Shown: positions 42,001-51,220, numbered from the stretch's first letter. The stretch: DNA of 64,000 nucleotides from Streptomyces montanisoli (GCF_017813245.1 NZ_JAGIQL010000012.1:1-64000); one strand, 5' to 3'. Notes: generated from the letters alone by a model not told the origin. A program made the numbers and translations.

Positions 42001-42098
42001 ATGACATGGCGGCATCATTCTTCGCAATGTTCGCGTCCACCGTCAAGGGGGCGTTCGCGAGTCGGACCGCGCGGACGGCCGTGCCCGCGGCGCGTCCA

Positions 42099-42133
42099 CC
42101 GTGTCCCGGACCTCGTGAGGACGCGGGACACGG
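42099..42133 (-). terminator. Terminator hairpin after the M20 peptidase operon
   Basis: CCGTGTCCCG (42099-42108) pairs exactly with CGGGACACGG (42124-42133), and an inner CCTC/GAGG stem tightens the loop. It lies just past the stop at 42143 of the minus-strand operon. Confidence 0.7.
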
Positions 42134-42142
42134 CGGCAGGGG

Positions 42143-43363
42143 TCAGCCCGCGGTCGCGGCCTCGGGGGCGGCCAGCGCGCGCAGGACTTCGGCGGCGAGT
42201 GCCGTGCGATCCGTCATGCCGGCCAGGCTGATGTGCTCTTCGCGCGCGTGCGCGCCGGCGCCGACCGCGCCGAACCCGTCAAGGACGGGGATGCCGAGCG
42301 CGGTGACGAAGTTGCCGTCGCTCGCGCCGCCGACCGCGCACTCGCGCAGGTCGAGGCCGAGGGCGGCGGCGCGCTCGCGGGCGAGCGCGTACAACCGGCC
42401 GTTGCCAGGGGTGCGTTCCATGACGGGCCTGTTCCACTCGCCGTCCCACTCCACCACGGCCCGCGGATCGTGGGGACGGAGCGCGGCCAGGGCACGGTCG
42501 ATGCGCTCGGCCTCCCGCGCGTCGGCGACACGCACGTCGATGTGCGCCTCGGCGTGGCCCGCCGCTACGTTGGTGCGGGTGCCGCCGCCGACGACCCCGA
42601 CGTTGACCGTGGTGCCGGCCGCCGGGTCGGCGAGCGCGTGCAGCGACAGGACGGCGCGGGCGATCTCGTCCACGGCGCTGACGCCCTTCTCGGGGTCGAG
42701 CCCGGCGTGGGCCTCGATGCCCGTCGCGGTGACCCGGAAGAGGCCGACGCCCTTGCGGGCCGTCTTGACGGCGCCGTCCGCCGACGCCTCGAAGACGAGG
42801 GCCGCGCGCACTCCGCCGGCCGCTGCCTCGATCACGGGGCGCGACGCGGGGCTGCCGATCTCCTCGTCGCCGTTGAGCACGAGGCGCAGCGGCGGGCGCG
42901 GCAGGCCGAGCGCGTCGAGTGCGCGTACCGCCCACACGGCCTGTACGAGTCCGGCCTTCATGTCGAACACGCCGGGCCCGGTGGCGCGGTCGCCCTCCAC
43001 GGTGAACGGCCGCTGGGCGACGGTGCCCTTCGCCCACACGGTGTCGTAGTGGGCGAGCAGCAGTACGGGCGTGCCGGCGCCGGCGTCCGGGCCGGCGGGG
43101 CGGGCGGCGGGCCAGTCCCATACCAGCGTGTCGCCGTATGTCCCGCCGTCGGTGCGGTGCCTGGCGGACGGTGTGCCGAGCGCGCGCTCGAGCCACTCCT
43201 CCAGGCGGGGCAGGATCGCGTCGAGGCACTCCTTGTCGTCGCTCGGTGTGTCGGTGTTCACGTAGCGGGCGAGTTCGTCGAGCATGGTGTCGCGGTGGGC
43301 GGCGACCCAGTCGTGTACGGACGCGGCGGACGGTTCGCTCTGCGGGGTGGATGCGGTGTTCAA
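42143..43363 (-). CDS. M20-family metallopeptidase (carboxypeptidase G2-like)
   Basis: 406 residues. Di-zinc motifs of the M20 family: His/Asp in LLLAHYDTVW (about 100-109), the bridging Asp in GVFDMKAG, the Glu pair in NGDEEIGS (about 162), a Glu in FEASADGAVKTARKG and the final His in AREEHISL. The bacterial dimerisation domain lies in the middle. It hydrolyses a C-terminal glutamate or another N-acyl amino-acid bond. The start is TTG at 43363, supported by a TTGA overlap with the upstream stop and a GGAAG site. It is the last gene of a five-gene operon and probably performs the final amide hydrolysis. Confidence 0.88.
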   Translation of the reverse strand: MNTASTPQSEPSAASVHDWVAAHRDTMLDELARYVNTDTPSDDKECLDAILPRLEEWLERALGTPSARHRTDGGTYGDTLVWDWPAARPAGPDAGAGTPVLLLAHYDTVWAKGTVAQRPFTVEGDRATGPGVFDMKAGLVQAVWAVRALDALGLPRPPLRLVLNGDEEIGSPASRPVIEAAAGGVRAALVFEASADGAVKTARKGVGLFRVTATGIEAHAGLDPEKGVSAVDEIARAVLSLHALADPAAGTTVNVGVVGGGTRTNVAAGHAEAHIDVRVADAREAERIDRALAALRPHDPRAVVEWDGEWNRPVMERTPGNGRLYALARERAAALGLDLRECAVGGASDGNFVTALGIPVLDGFGAVGAGAHAREEHISLAGMTDRTALAAEVLRALAAPEAATAG

Positions 43364-44412
43364 CGTGCGCTTCCGTGGGGGGTGTGGCGGTACAGGTCGG
43401 TGAGGTTGCCGTCGCTCATGGGGCGTGTGCCCGACTCGACCTCGGCGAGCATCGTCAGGAGGTGTTCGAGTGCCGGTGTGGGGACGGCCAGTTGGGCGGC
43501 CCTGCTCAGGACGGGCCGGTAGTGGTGGTGGACCTCCACCGGCCGGTGGCGTACGGCGATGTCGCGCCAGATGCCGCTGCGGTCCTTGGCCTGCCCGCCG
43601 AGCCAGGCGACCAGCCGGTCGGTCGCCGCCTCGCGTTCCGCGGCGGCGGCGGTGGGCAGGTAGGCGGACGGCTGGAACGCGTCGAAGGGTTCGAGTGTGA
43701 GCCCGTCCGCCGTGGCGACGGCCGCGACCTCCGCGGCGAGCGTGTGCATCAGCGGGCGGTGTCCGTCGATGAGCCGTGCCATCGGCGCGTCGACGAGGGC
43801 CGTCGCGGTCAGCATGGAGCCGAACGCCAGCTTGGACCACAGGTATCCGGCGACGTTCGCCGTCTCGCGGGCGGGTCCCCACGCCTGCAGGTCGCGCACG
43901 AGGGTGCGTACGCGCTCGCTGGGCGCGCCGTCGAGTTCGCCGGAGACGAGGGCGCCCGCGCCGCCGTCCTGGACGACGCCGGGTGCGACCACGTCCGCGA
44001 ACAGGTTCACGAATGCGCCGATGGTGCGGTGTGTTCCCACGCGCCGTGCGATCAGCCGCTCGTTGAGGCCGTTCTGGAGCGACACGACGTAGCCGTCGTC
44101 GGCCAGCACGGTCGCGAGCCAGTCGGCTGCCGTCTCGGTGGCCTGCGCCTTGACGCACAGCAGGACGTGGCGCGGCCGGTGGTCCAGCGCGTCGGGCGTG
44201 GTCGCGGAGACGGCGGCGGTGCGCTCGCCGTCCGGGCCCCGCAGGGTGAGTCCGTGGGCGCGCAGTGCGGCCACGTGCTCTGGGTCGGTGTCGACGATCC
44301 GTACGGTGTGTCCGGCGTCGGCGAGGTGGAAGGCGAGGGTGCCGCCGATCGCGCCGCCTCCCACGACGGTGTAGTCGGTCGGGTGGGCGGCCGTGGTGCC
44401 GTCCGTGTTCAT
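43360..44412 (-). CDS. Ketopantoate-reductase-family oxidoreductase
   Basis: 350 residues. The NADPH Rossmann motif VVGGGAIGGTLAFHLA is near residue 14. The ApbA/PanE middle block CVKAQATETAADWL then VSLQNGLNE carries the conserved Lys and Asn. The C-terminal helical domain has SKLAFGSMLTATALVDAPMA. It reduces or oxidises a 2-keto or 2-hydroxy acid. The context of an SDR, a deacetylase and a peptidase argues against a pantothenate role. ATG at 44412 overlaps the SDR stop (ATGA); the stop overlaps the M20 start. Confidence 0.85.
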   Translation of the reverse strand: MNTDGTTAAHPTDYTVVGGGAIGGTLAFHLADAGHTVRIVDTDPEHVAALRAHGLTLRGPDGERTAAVSATTPDALDHRPRHVLLCVKAQATETAADWLATVLADDGYVVSLQNGLNERLIARRVGTHRTIGAFVNLFADVVAPGVVQDGGAGALVSGELDGAPSERVRTLVRDLQAWGPARETANVAGYLWSKLAFGSMLTATALVDAPMARLIDGHRPLMHTLAAEVAAVATADGLTLEPFDAFQPSAYLPTAAAAEREAATDRLVAWLGGQAKDRSGIWRDIAVRHRPVEVHHHYRPVLSRAAQLAVPTPALEHLLTMLAEVESGTRPMSDGNLTDLYRHTPHGSAR

Positions 44413-45317
44413 GAGGCCTCCTGGTGCGGTGCCGCGCCCGAGGCCGCGGTGTCCGGCGCGGCGCCCGCCTGGGTTCCGGACAGCTGCGGCCAGTGCAGGG
44501 GCAGCGTGGTGGTGCCGGCCGACGCGCCGCCGTCCAGCCTGACGATCGATCCGGTCATCCAGGACGCTTCGGGTCCTGCCACCCAGCGGACCGCGCGGGC
44601 GATGTCGTCGGGCTCCCCCGGACGCCCGAGCGGGTTGACCGACACGGCGGCCGCGTACGCGTCGGTGACGGGGTTGGCGGCGCTGTCGACCGTGACGAAG
44701 CCGGGCGACACGGCGTTGACGCGGATGCCGTGCGCCCCGAACTCCACGGCGCAGGACCGGGTGAGCATCTCCAGTGCGGCCTTGGAGGCGCTGTAGTGGG
44801 CGGCGCCGGGACGTGCGCGCAGGGCGGCGCCCGAGGTGATGTTCACGACGGTGCCGGTCTCTCCGCGTTCGATGAGTGTCCGGGCGAGGGCCGTGGTGGT
44901 GAGCATCGCCGCGCGGACGTTGACGTCCATCACACGGTCCCACACCTCGGCGGTCATCTCGCCGAGGGGTGTGGCCGGGTAGATCCCCGCCGCGTTGACG
45001 AGGACGCCGGGCGTGCCCGCGAGGTCCGACGCGCGGCCCACGAGGTCCGCGGCCGCTTGTGCGCCTGACAGGTCGGCGGGCAGCGCGCGGGCGCTCACGC
45101 CCTGCGCGGCCAGCCGTTCCACCAGGGCGTTCAGCGGCGCGCCCGGCAGGTCGCTCGCCGTGACGGTGCAGCCTTCCTCCGCGAACGCGGCGCAGATCGC
45201 CGCCCCGATGCCGCCCGCCGCCCCGGTGACCAGGACGTGCCGCGCCGAGGGCGCGGGCCGGCCGGGCGGTGCGGAACGCTCCGGGGACGGGGTGCGGGCC
45301 CGGGTGCGGGGGCTCAT
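44409..45317 (-). CDS. SDR-family oxidoreductase
   Basis: 302 residues, with a charged Pro/Arg-rich N-terminal extension before the fold. Cofactor motif LVTGAAGGIGAAI near residue 29, ASDLPG (Asp ending beta-2, favouring NAD), NAAGIYP, catalytic Ser in NITSGAAL, Tyr/Lys in YSASK and a VSPGFV motif. The start (45317) overlaps the transporter stop (ATGA), and the stop overlaps the reductase start. It acts on an intermediate of the operon's unknown substrate. A low-complexity Ala/Gly/Ser C-terminus extends beyond the usual SDR end. Confidence 0.86.
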   Translation of the reverse strand: MSPRTRARTPSPERSAPPGRPAPSARHVLVTGAAGGIGAAICAAFAEEGCTVTASDLPGAPLNALVERLAAQGVSARALPADLSGAQAAADLVGRASDLAGTPGVLVNAAGIYPATPLGEMTAEVWDRVMDVNVRAAMLTTTALARTLIERGETGTVVNITSGAALRARPGAAHYSASKAALEMLTRSCAVEFGAHGIRVNAVSPGFVTVDSAANPVTDAYAAAVSVNPLGRPGEPDDIARAVRWVAGPEASWMTGSIVRLDGGASAGTTTLPLHWPQLSGTQAGAAPDTAASGAAPHQEAS

Positions 45318-46663
45318 GCGATCTCCTTGCTCTTGGTCTCGGGCATGGTGGCGTAGACGATCACACCGACGAGTGCGGCGGCGGCCAGGTACAGCCAGAC
45401 GAGACCGCGGTGGCCGTGCGAGCTCATCCAGGTGGTGACGTAGGGGGCGGTGCCGCCGAATATCGCCACGGCGAGCGCGTACGGCAGGGCGATGCCGGTG
45501 GTGCGCACCTCGGGCGGGAACTGCTCGGCCATGACCACGGCGCAGTTGGCCGAGTAGCCCACGAGCAGGACCATGCCGACGAGTTCGACCGCGAGCAGCG
45601 TCCAGAAGCTGTCGCCCAGCACGTGGAACAGCGGCCAGGACAGCACGAGGAAGCCGGCCGCGAAGGCGAACATGGTGGGCTTGCGGCCGATCCGGTCGGA
45701 CAGCATGCCGCCGAACGGCAGCAGCACGATGAACACCACGAGGGAGATGGTGTTGGCGAGGAGCGCCCGGCTCAGCGGCATGCCCGTCGTCACGTGGACG
45801 TACGACGGCATGTAGCTGACCCAGATGTAGTAGATCAGAGTGCCCGCCACGGTCACACCGGCCACGCGCAGTGCGGCCCGCGGGTGTTCGGTGACCATCG
45901 CGCGCAGCGGATTGGCGCGGGGGCATTCGGCGTGCTCCACACGGCGGAACGACTCCGTCTCCTGCACGGACACCCGCAGCCACAAGCCGACGAGACCCAG
46001 CACGCCGGCGACCGCGAACGCCACACGCCAGCCCCAGGTGTCGAGCGCGTGCTCGTCGAGGCTGCTGGTCAGGATGGTGCCCATGAGGGAGGCGATGAGC
46101 GTGCCCGCGCCGACGGACACCTGCTGCCAGGACCCGGCGAGCGCGCGGCGCGACGGGGCGGCGGACTCGACGAGGAACGCCGAGGACGTGCCGAACTCGC
46201 CGCCGGCCGAGAAGCCCTGGACGAGCCGGGCGACCACCAGCACGATGGGCGCGCCCACGCCGATGGTGGAGTAGCCGGGGCACACCGCGATGACGAGGGC
46301 CGCGGCGGCCATCATGGAGATGGTCAGCGTCATGGCCTTCTTGCGGCCGTGGCGGTCGCCGTAGGCGCCGAGCAGCGCCCCGCCGATGGGCCGCATCAGG
46401 AACCCGACGGCGAACACCGCCAGGGTGGACAGCAGAGCGGCCTCGGGGGCGTGCGAGGGGAAGAACGTGCCGGCGAACACCGACGAGAACGTCGAGTAGA
46501 CCGCCCAGTCGACCCACTCGACGGTGTTGCCCACGGCGCCCGCCCAGATGGCGCGGCGGCGGGCCGCGCCGCTGCCGGGTGCGGCGGCGGAAGGGTTGGT
46601 GGCCCCGGACGGCACGGAGCGGGCGGGCTGCGGTGTGCCCGGGGGCGTGGCGTGCTGCGTCAT
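45314..46663 (-). CDS. MFS transporter, metabolite:H+ symporter type
   Basis: 449 residues, about 12 membrane segments. The motif GNTVEWVDWAVYSTFSSVF near residue 43 and the loop GALLGAYGDRHGRKKAM are characteristic of the MHS family (KgtP, ProP, citrate and shikimate carriers), as is GEFGTSSAFLVE in segment five. It should import an organic acid or zwitterion. It lies between the deacetylase and the SDR; the ATG is six bases after the deacetylase stop and the stop overlaps the SDR start. Confidence 0.9.
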   Translation of the reverse strand: MTQHATPPGTPQPARSVPSGATNPSAAAPGSGAARRRAIWAGAVGNTVEWVDWAVYSTFSSVFAGTFFPSHAPEAALLSTLAVFAVGFLMRPIGGALLGAYGDRHGRKKAMTLTISMMAAAALVIAVCPGYSTIGVGAPIVLVVARLVQGFSAGGEFGTSSAFLVESAAPSRRALAGSWQQVSVGAGTLIASLMGTILTSSLDEHALDTWGWRVAFAVAGVLGLVGLWLRVSVQETESFRRVEHAECPRANPLRAMVTEHPRAALRVAGVTVAGTLIYYIWVSYMPSYVHVTTGMPLSRALLANTISLVVFIVLLPFGGMLSDRIGRKPTMFAFAAGFLVLSWPLFHVLGDSFWTLLAVELVGMVLLVGYSANCAVVMAEQFPPEVRTTGIALPYALAVAIFGGTAPYVTTWMSSHGHRGLVWLYLAAAALVGVIVYATMPETKSKEIA

Positions 46664-46668
46664 CGTCT

Positions 46669-47682
46669 CTACCCTTCGTGGACGGCTGGTCGCGGGGACG
46701 GTGTGCCGGCGCCGGGGGCCGTGCCCGCGGGGGCGTGGCCGGGGCTGCCGGCAAGGCCTGCGCGGTCGGCCACGTACCGTGCGATGTCGGCGTGGGTGGC
46801 GAACCAGACGCCCTCGTGCGCCGTGATGTGGTCGAGCAGCTGGGCCAGTACGAGGAGGCGTGAGCGGTGGCCGATGAAGTGGGGGTGGCACGTGAGCTGG
46901 AAGACGCCGCCCTCGCGGTACGCCTGGTCGAACTCGTCGCGCCAGATGGTGAGGACGGAGCGCGGCGGTGTGTACGGGCGCAGTCCGGCGTAGCGCTCCA
47001 TCATGAAGTAGGGCGCGTCGTCGCGTATCCACTCGACGGGTATCTCCACGATGCCGGTGGGTTCGCCGTCCGCGACGAGCTCGTAGGGGTCGTCGTCGGC
47101 CATGAGGGACGAGTCGTACAGCAGCCCCATCTCGCGCGTGATGCGCAGCGTGTGGTCGGAGAAGTCCCAGGACGGTGTGCGGATGCCCACCGGGCGTGTG
47201 CCCGTGACCCGTTCGAGGGTGTCGGCGCTGCGCAGTTGCAGCTCGCGTTCCGTGTCGGGCGGCAGTTGCATGTTGCGCTCGTGGATCCAGCCGTGGATGG
47301 CCGTCTCGTGTCCTGCGGCGGTGTACGACCGTGCCTCCTCGGGGTGCAGCAGCGCGGAGACGGCGGGCATGAAGAAGGTGGCTGGGGCGGAGTGACGGTC
47401 GAGCAGCCGCAGGATCTTGGGTGCGGCGACGCGCGAGCCGTACTCGCCCTGCGCCAGCTTGCCCGGGCGTGTCTCGCCGTCGCGCAGCGCGGGTGTCTCG
47501 TGGTCGGAGTCGAACGACAGGGCCACCGCGACCCGCGCGCCGCCGGGCCACGCCGGCGGTGTGAGGGAACGGCCGGCGCGCACCTGCTCCACATGGCCGC
47601 GCCAGGTCTCCTCGCTCCACTGCCACGGCTCCTCGCCGGTGTGTTGCTCCCCGGGGCGGCCGCCCGTGGGTTCGTCTGCCAT
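46669..47682 (-). CDS. Polysaccharide-deacetylase-family hydrolase (HpPgdA/PuuE-like)
   Basis: 337 residues from the ATG at 47682, which has CAGGAG six bases upstream; an ATG at 47700 adds six residues without a good site. The NodB-type barrel has the metal Asp and His in SFDSDHETP (about 52-60), GHETAIHGWIHERN, PSWDFSDHT, and the late VFQLTCHPHFIGH. The sequence follows the Helicobacter PgdA/cyclic-imidase/PuuE-allantoinase subgroup rather than secreted chitin deacetylases, and no signal peptide is seen. An intracellular cyclic amide, imide or N-acyl substrate is therefore likely. It is the first gene of the operon. Confidence 0.86.
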   Translation of the reverse strand: MADEPTGGRPGEQHTGEEPWQWSEETWRGHVEQVRAGRSLTPPAWPGGARVAVALSFDSDHETPALRDGETRPGKLAQGEYGSRVAAPKILRLLDRHSAPATFFMPAVSALLHPEEARSYTAAGHETAIHGWIHERNMQLPPDTERELQLRSADTLERVTGTRPVGIRTPSWDFSDHTLRITREMGLLYDSSLMADDDPYELVADGEPTGIVEIPVEWIRDDAPYFMMERYAGLRPYTPPRSVLTIWRDEFDQAYREGGVFQLTCHPHFIGHRSRLLVLAQLLDHITAHEGVWFATHADIARYVADRAGLAGSPGHAPAGTAPGAGTPSPRPAVHEG

Positions 47683-47892
47683 CGTGAACTCCTGTTTCAT
47701 GCCTTCTCGTGTTTTGCGCTGACATGTGCCGCCTGAGGACAGGCGCCGCCAGTGGCTGGACACGCGTGTAAATGGTGTGTTGGTGTGCCACGCGCAGACG
47801 TTCCGGTGTGCTTCCGGCGTGCTCGCGCGGTGCGGCGTCGGTGGGTACCGCCACCGATCGTCGAAAAAGTGTTGTGGTTTCCGGTGCGTCAG

Positions 47893-47920
47893 GTGTCCGT
47901 CCCCGGTCGGGGGCGGACAC
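47893..47920 (-). terminator. Terminator hairpin after the RpiR gene
   Basis: GTGTCCGTCCCC (47893-47904) pairs with GGGGGCGGACAC (47909-47920) through 12 pairs including one G-U, closing on a GGTC loop, eight bases past the RpiR stop. It separates the regulator from the downstream deacetylase operon. Confidence 0.7.
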
Positions 47921-47927
47921 TCCTCGG

Positions 47928-48740
47928 CTATCCCTCGAAGATGTCCATGTTCCTGCTCAGCCGCTCGCCCGCTTCGAGCCGCTCCGGGCCGAGGTGTCCC
48001 ACGACTCCGAGTGTGAGGGCAAGTCCCAGGCTGGTGGCGGCCGTTGTCGAGGGCAGCCCCCCGGATGCCTTGCCCGAGACACGCAGCACCAGCTCCGCGT
48101 CCTTGGCGAGCGAGGGGCTGCCGTCGTCGGTGACCAGCAGGACGGGCACGCCTCTCGCGGCGAACATCCGCCCGATGTCGGCCGTGCTGCGGGTGTAGCG
48201 GCGGAAAGTGAAGGCGATCAGCAGGTCGTCGGGGCCGACGTCGAGCAGCGGCTGGTAATCGTGGAGGATCGCCGAGGTCACCCGGCGCACATCGCCCCTG
48301 ACCCGCGCGAGCGAGAACGCGAGGGCCGCGGCGGCGGACTCGGAGGCCCGGCCGCCGAGCACCCACACGGCGCCGGCGCCCGCGATCATGCGGGACGCGG
48401 CGTCGAGTACGTCGTCGGGCAGTTCCCTGAGCTGCTCCAGGTTGCGGGCCTCGCGCTCCCAGATGCGCGCGTATCTGCCCTCTCCCCCGGTCGGGGCAGT
48501 CTGCGGTGCGAGGACGGCGCGCAGGTCGCCTCGGACCGCGTCCTGAAGGTGCGGGTAGCCGTCGAACCCGAGGCGCTGGGCGAAGCGGGTCACGCTCGCC
48601 GCGCTGACTCCGAGGCTGTCGGCGATCTCCGCCGCACGCAGGAAGGGCACGTCATCGAGGTGTTCGAGGAGGTGGTCGGCGATCAGCCGGTCGGTCCGCG
48701 ACAGCTCCGAGGAACAGGCGGCGATGCGTTCAGCCAGCAT
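47928..48740 (-). CDS. MurR/RpiR-family transcriptional regulator
   Basis: 270 residues from the ATG at 48740, preceded by GGGAGGA; a longer reading to 48797 is not favoured. The N-terminal RpiR helix-turn-helix is LRAAEIADSLGVSAASVTRFAQRLGFDGYPHL (about 35-66). The C-terminal SIS domain (about 105-240: VWVLGGRASESAAAAL, DLLIAFTFRRYTRSTADI, VPVLLVTDD) binds phosphosugars or related ligands. It lies upstream of the deacetylase operon in the same direction and is the obvious candidate to regulate it. A near-palindrome in its own promoter region suggests autoregulation. Confidence 0.88.
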   Translation of the reverse strand: MLAERIAACSSELSRTDRLIADHLLEHLDDVPFLRAAEIADSLGVSAASVTRFAQRLGFDGYPHLQDAVRGDLRAVLAPQTAPTGGEGRYARIWEREARNLEQLRELPDDVLDAASRMIAGAGAVWVLGGRASESAAAALAFSLARVRGDVRRVTSAILHDYQPLLDVGPDDLLIAFTFRRYTRSTADIGRMFAARGVPVLLVTDDGSPSLAKDAELVLRVSGKASGGLPSTTAATSLGLALTLGVVGHLGPERLEAGERLSRNMDIFEG

Positions 48741-48790
48741 GGGTCCTCCCGGCACTCGGTGCTCGCAGCGCCGCGGGCGGACCCGCAGCG

Positions 48791-48810
48791 TCTGCAATCT
48801 CGATTTCAGA
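48791..48810. promoter_or_regulatory. Near-palindrome upstream of the RpiR gene
   Basis: TCTGCAATC and GATTTCAGA (48791-48799 and 48802-48810) are inverted copies with one mismatch, separated by TC. The site is 50-70 bases upstream of the RpiR start. AT-richness and symmetry fit an RpiR-type operator. Confidence 0.5.
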
Positions 48811-48921
48811 TGCCGGGAACGTTACAAGCAGTCTTACGGGATGGGAAGAGGGTCCGTCTTTTCTTTCCGTGGGCGGCGGCCGTGGCCGCCGGGCGCGGCA
48901 GCCCGGCCCGGCGGCCGGCGC

Positions 48922-50373
48922 CTACGGCCTGGCGGGTTTGCCCGCCGTGTACAGCCAGGTGTGGAAGAGCGTGGCGAGATCCTTGCCCGACACCCGCTCG
49001 CTCAACGCGACGAACTGGGCCGTCGTACCGTGGCCGTACCGGTGGTCGCGGGCCCACGTGCGCAGGATGGTGAGGAACGCGCGGTCACCCACGGCGTCCC
49101 TGAGCTCCTGCAGCGTCATCGCGCCCCGCGTGTAGACCGGCGAGGCGAAGATGTGGGCGCCGTCGCCCGGGTCGGCCGAGGGGAACGCCCAGAGGCCGTC
49201 GCTCGCGGGGAGGGCGTAGTAGTGGTCGAAGGACGCCTGTGCGCTGCGGCCGCCGTGCTGCTCCTGCCACAGCCACTCCGCGTACGTCGCGAAGCCCTCG
49301 TTCAGCCAGATGTCCTGCCAGCTGGTGAGGGACACCGAGTCCCCGAACCACTGGTGTGCCATCTCGTGCACCACTGTGCCGACATCGGGCGCCCGGTCGT
49401 AGATCGGCCTGGTCTGCGTCTCCAGGGCGTAGCCGACGTCCGGCGCGTGGTCGACGATGGCCCCGGCCGCCGAGAAGGGGTAGGGGCCGAAGAGCTTCGT
49501 CTCCCAGTCCAGGATGTCCGGGATCTTCGCCAGCGCGGGGGCGGCGCCCTTCGCCTCGCGGGGATCGACCGCGTTGTAGACGGGGATGCCCGAGCGGGTG
49601 GTGTACTGCTGGACGTCGAACTTCCCGACGGTCGCCGTGGCCAGGTAGGACGCCATCGGCCGGCTCTGCCGCCAGCGGAACGTCGTCTCGCCGCGGGACG
49701 TGCGGCGCGAGGTCAGGACGCCGTTGGCGACAGCCGTGTACCCGCTCGGCACGGTGATCTCGAAGGAGTAGGAGGCCTTGTCGAGCGGGTGGTTGTCGGA
49801 CGGGAACCAGGACATGGCGCCCTGGGGCTCGCCCGCGACGAACGCGCCGTCGTCGGTGGCGATCCAGCCGTCGGGGGACCCGTCAGGGTCGGTGACCTGC
49901 TCAGGGACTCCGCCGTAGGCCACGTCGACGCGGAAGGCGGCGCCGCGCCTCAGCGTTCGCGCCGGCTCGATGACGAGTTCCTGGCCGTGCCGCGTCCAGT
50001 GCGCCGTCCTGCCGTCCACGCGCACGCCGGTGACCCTCAGCCCCGACAGGTCGAGGTCGAACGCGCGCAGGCCGTGGGTGGCACGCGCCGTGATCGCGGC
50101 ATGCCCGTCCAGCCGCCTGGTGGAGGGGTCGTAGGCGAGGTCGAGGTCGTAGTGCCGGACGGTGTAGCCGCCGTTGCCCGCGAGGGGGAAGTAGGGGTCG
50201 CCCTGGCCCGGCGCGCCATCGCCGGCGGCGGGGGCGGTGACGGGAGCGGCGGCTCCGCTGCCGGCCGTCAGGGCGGTGATCGCGAGGGCCGTGGCGGCGA
50301 CGCCGAGGACTCTGGAGCGGACGGAACTACGGCGCGAACGGGCGCGGGACACGGGTGGTTCGGCAGCGAGCAC
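48922..50373 (-). CDS. Secreted M1-family zinc aminopeptidase
   Basis: 483 residues from the GTG at 50373 (AGGAG just upstream). The N-terminus is an Arg-rich signal peptide (SRARSRRSSVRSRVLGVAATAL, ending near GAAAP). The zinc motif HEMAHQWFGD (about 333-342) with the distal Glu in WLNEGFATYAEW (about 356) defines gluzincin M1. The exopeptidase GAMEN-type motif is replaced by GYALET in this subfamily. It is shorter than classical aminopeptidase N, lacking the large C-terminal domain, as in many secreted Streptomyces M1 proteins. Divergent from the DUF4232 gene, 262 bases away. Confidence 0.88.
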   Translation of the reverse strand: MLAAEPPVSRARSRRSSVRSRVLGVAATALAITALTAGSGAAAPVTAPAAGDGAPGQGDPYFPLAGNGGYTVRHYDLDLAYDPSTRRLDGHAAITARATHGLRAFDLDLSGLRVTGVRVDGRTAHWTRHGQELVIEPARTLRRGAAFRVDVAYGGVPEQVTDPDGSPDGWIATDDGAFVAGEPQGAMSWFPSDNHPLDKASYSFEITVPSGYTAVANGVLTSRRTSRGETTFRWRQSRPMASYLATATVGKFDVQQYTTRSGIPVYNAVDPREAKGAAPALAKIPDILDWETKLFGPYPFSAAGAIVDHAPDVGYALETQTRPIYDRAPDVGTVVHEMAHQWFGDSVSLTSWQDIWLNEGFATYAEWLWQEQHGGRSAQASFDHYYALPASDGLWAFPSADPGDGAHIFASPVYTRGAMTLQELRDAVGDRAFLTILRTWARDHRYGHGTTAQFVALSERVSGKDLATLFHTWLYTAGKPARP

Positions 50374-50635
50374 GGGCACTCCTGGAACGGGGCGGCAGTC
50401 CGGGAAGGGGGCACTGCGAAAGCGGGCACACAGTAATGCGCGCGCACGGCCGGGACAAGACGACAACACGGTTGCGACCAGGCCCGATTGTCCCATGGAC
50501 GTGCGGCGGGTCCGCGCGACCGCGTCGACGAGAGGCCGGCGGGATGTCGGCGAAAGAATGCTCGCGTTCCGTGAACTTTTCCCCAGGGCGCCGCATCGGA
50601 CGTGATGTAAGGCTTCAAGCGGAAAGGTGAACGAC

Positions 50636-51193
50636 ATGAACCTGTACCAGCGGTGGGGCAAGCGCGGGACGGTGGCCGCGACTCTGGCGGCGGTCGCCCT
50701 GACGGGCACGGCGGCCGCGGGCGTCGCGCAGGCGGCGCCGGCCGCGCCGGCTTCCGCGAAGGTGCCGACCTGTTCCGCCTCCACGCTGCAGGCGTCACTG
50801 CACCATCCCCTGGCGGGAGGCATGAACCACGAAGGGACGGTGCTGCAGCTCAAGAACACCGGTGACCGCACCTGCGCGCTGCTCGGCTACCCCGGCCTCG
50901 GCCTGGAGAACGCTCAGCACAAGGTGCTCGCCTCGCACGTGAGTTGGGGCAGCACCTGGTACGCGAAGAACCCGGGCAAGAAGGTAGTGGACCTTGAGCC
51001 CGGCCAGTCCGCGCAGGCCGTCATCGCGTGGACCCACGCCAATGCAAACACCTCGGGCGCGACCCACGCCGCGTACCTGATCGTCACGCCGCCCGCGTCG
51101 ACCGCGCACAAGACGCTCGCGTTCGGCGAGTGGGTCGACCACGGAGACCTCGACGTGACGGCGATGGCGCACCAGGTGGCCATCAACGGCTGA
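50636..51193 (+). CDS. Secreted DUF4232 protein
   Basis: 185 residues. ATG at 50636 with GGAAAGG at 50621-50627; a GTG at 50627 falls inside that site and is less likely. Signal peptide (LAAVALTGTAAAGVAQA). The mature domain has two cysteines likely disulfide-bonded (PTCSASTL and RTCALLGYPG) and the DUF4232 pattern TVLQLKNTGDRTCALLGYPG then VDLEPGQSAQAVIAW. It is a small extracellular beta-sandwich of unknown function, common in actinomycetes. It is a single gene ending at a strong hairpin. Confidence 0.82.
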   Translation: MNLYQRWGKRGTVAATLAAVALTGTAAAGVAQAAPAAPASAKVPTCSASTLQASLHHPLAGGMNHEGTVLQLKNTGDRTCALLGYPGLGLENAQHKVLASHVSWGSTWYAKNPGKKVVDLEPGQSAQAVIAWTHANANTSGATHAAYLIVTPPASTAHKTLAFGEWVDHGDLDVTAMAHQVAING

Positions 51194-51220
51194 CCGGACG
51201 CGCTCCCACATCGGCGACGA

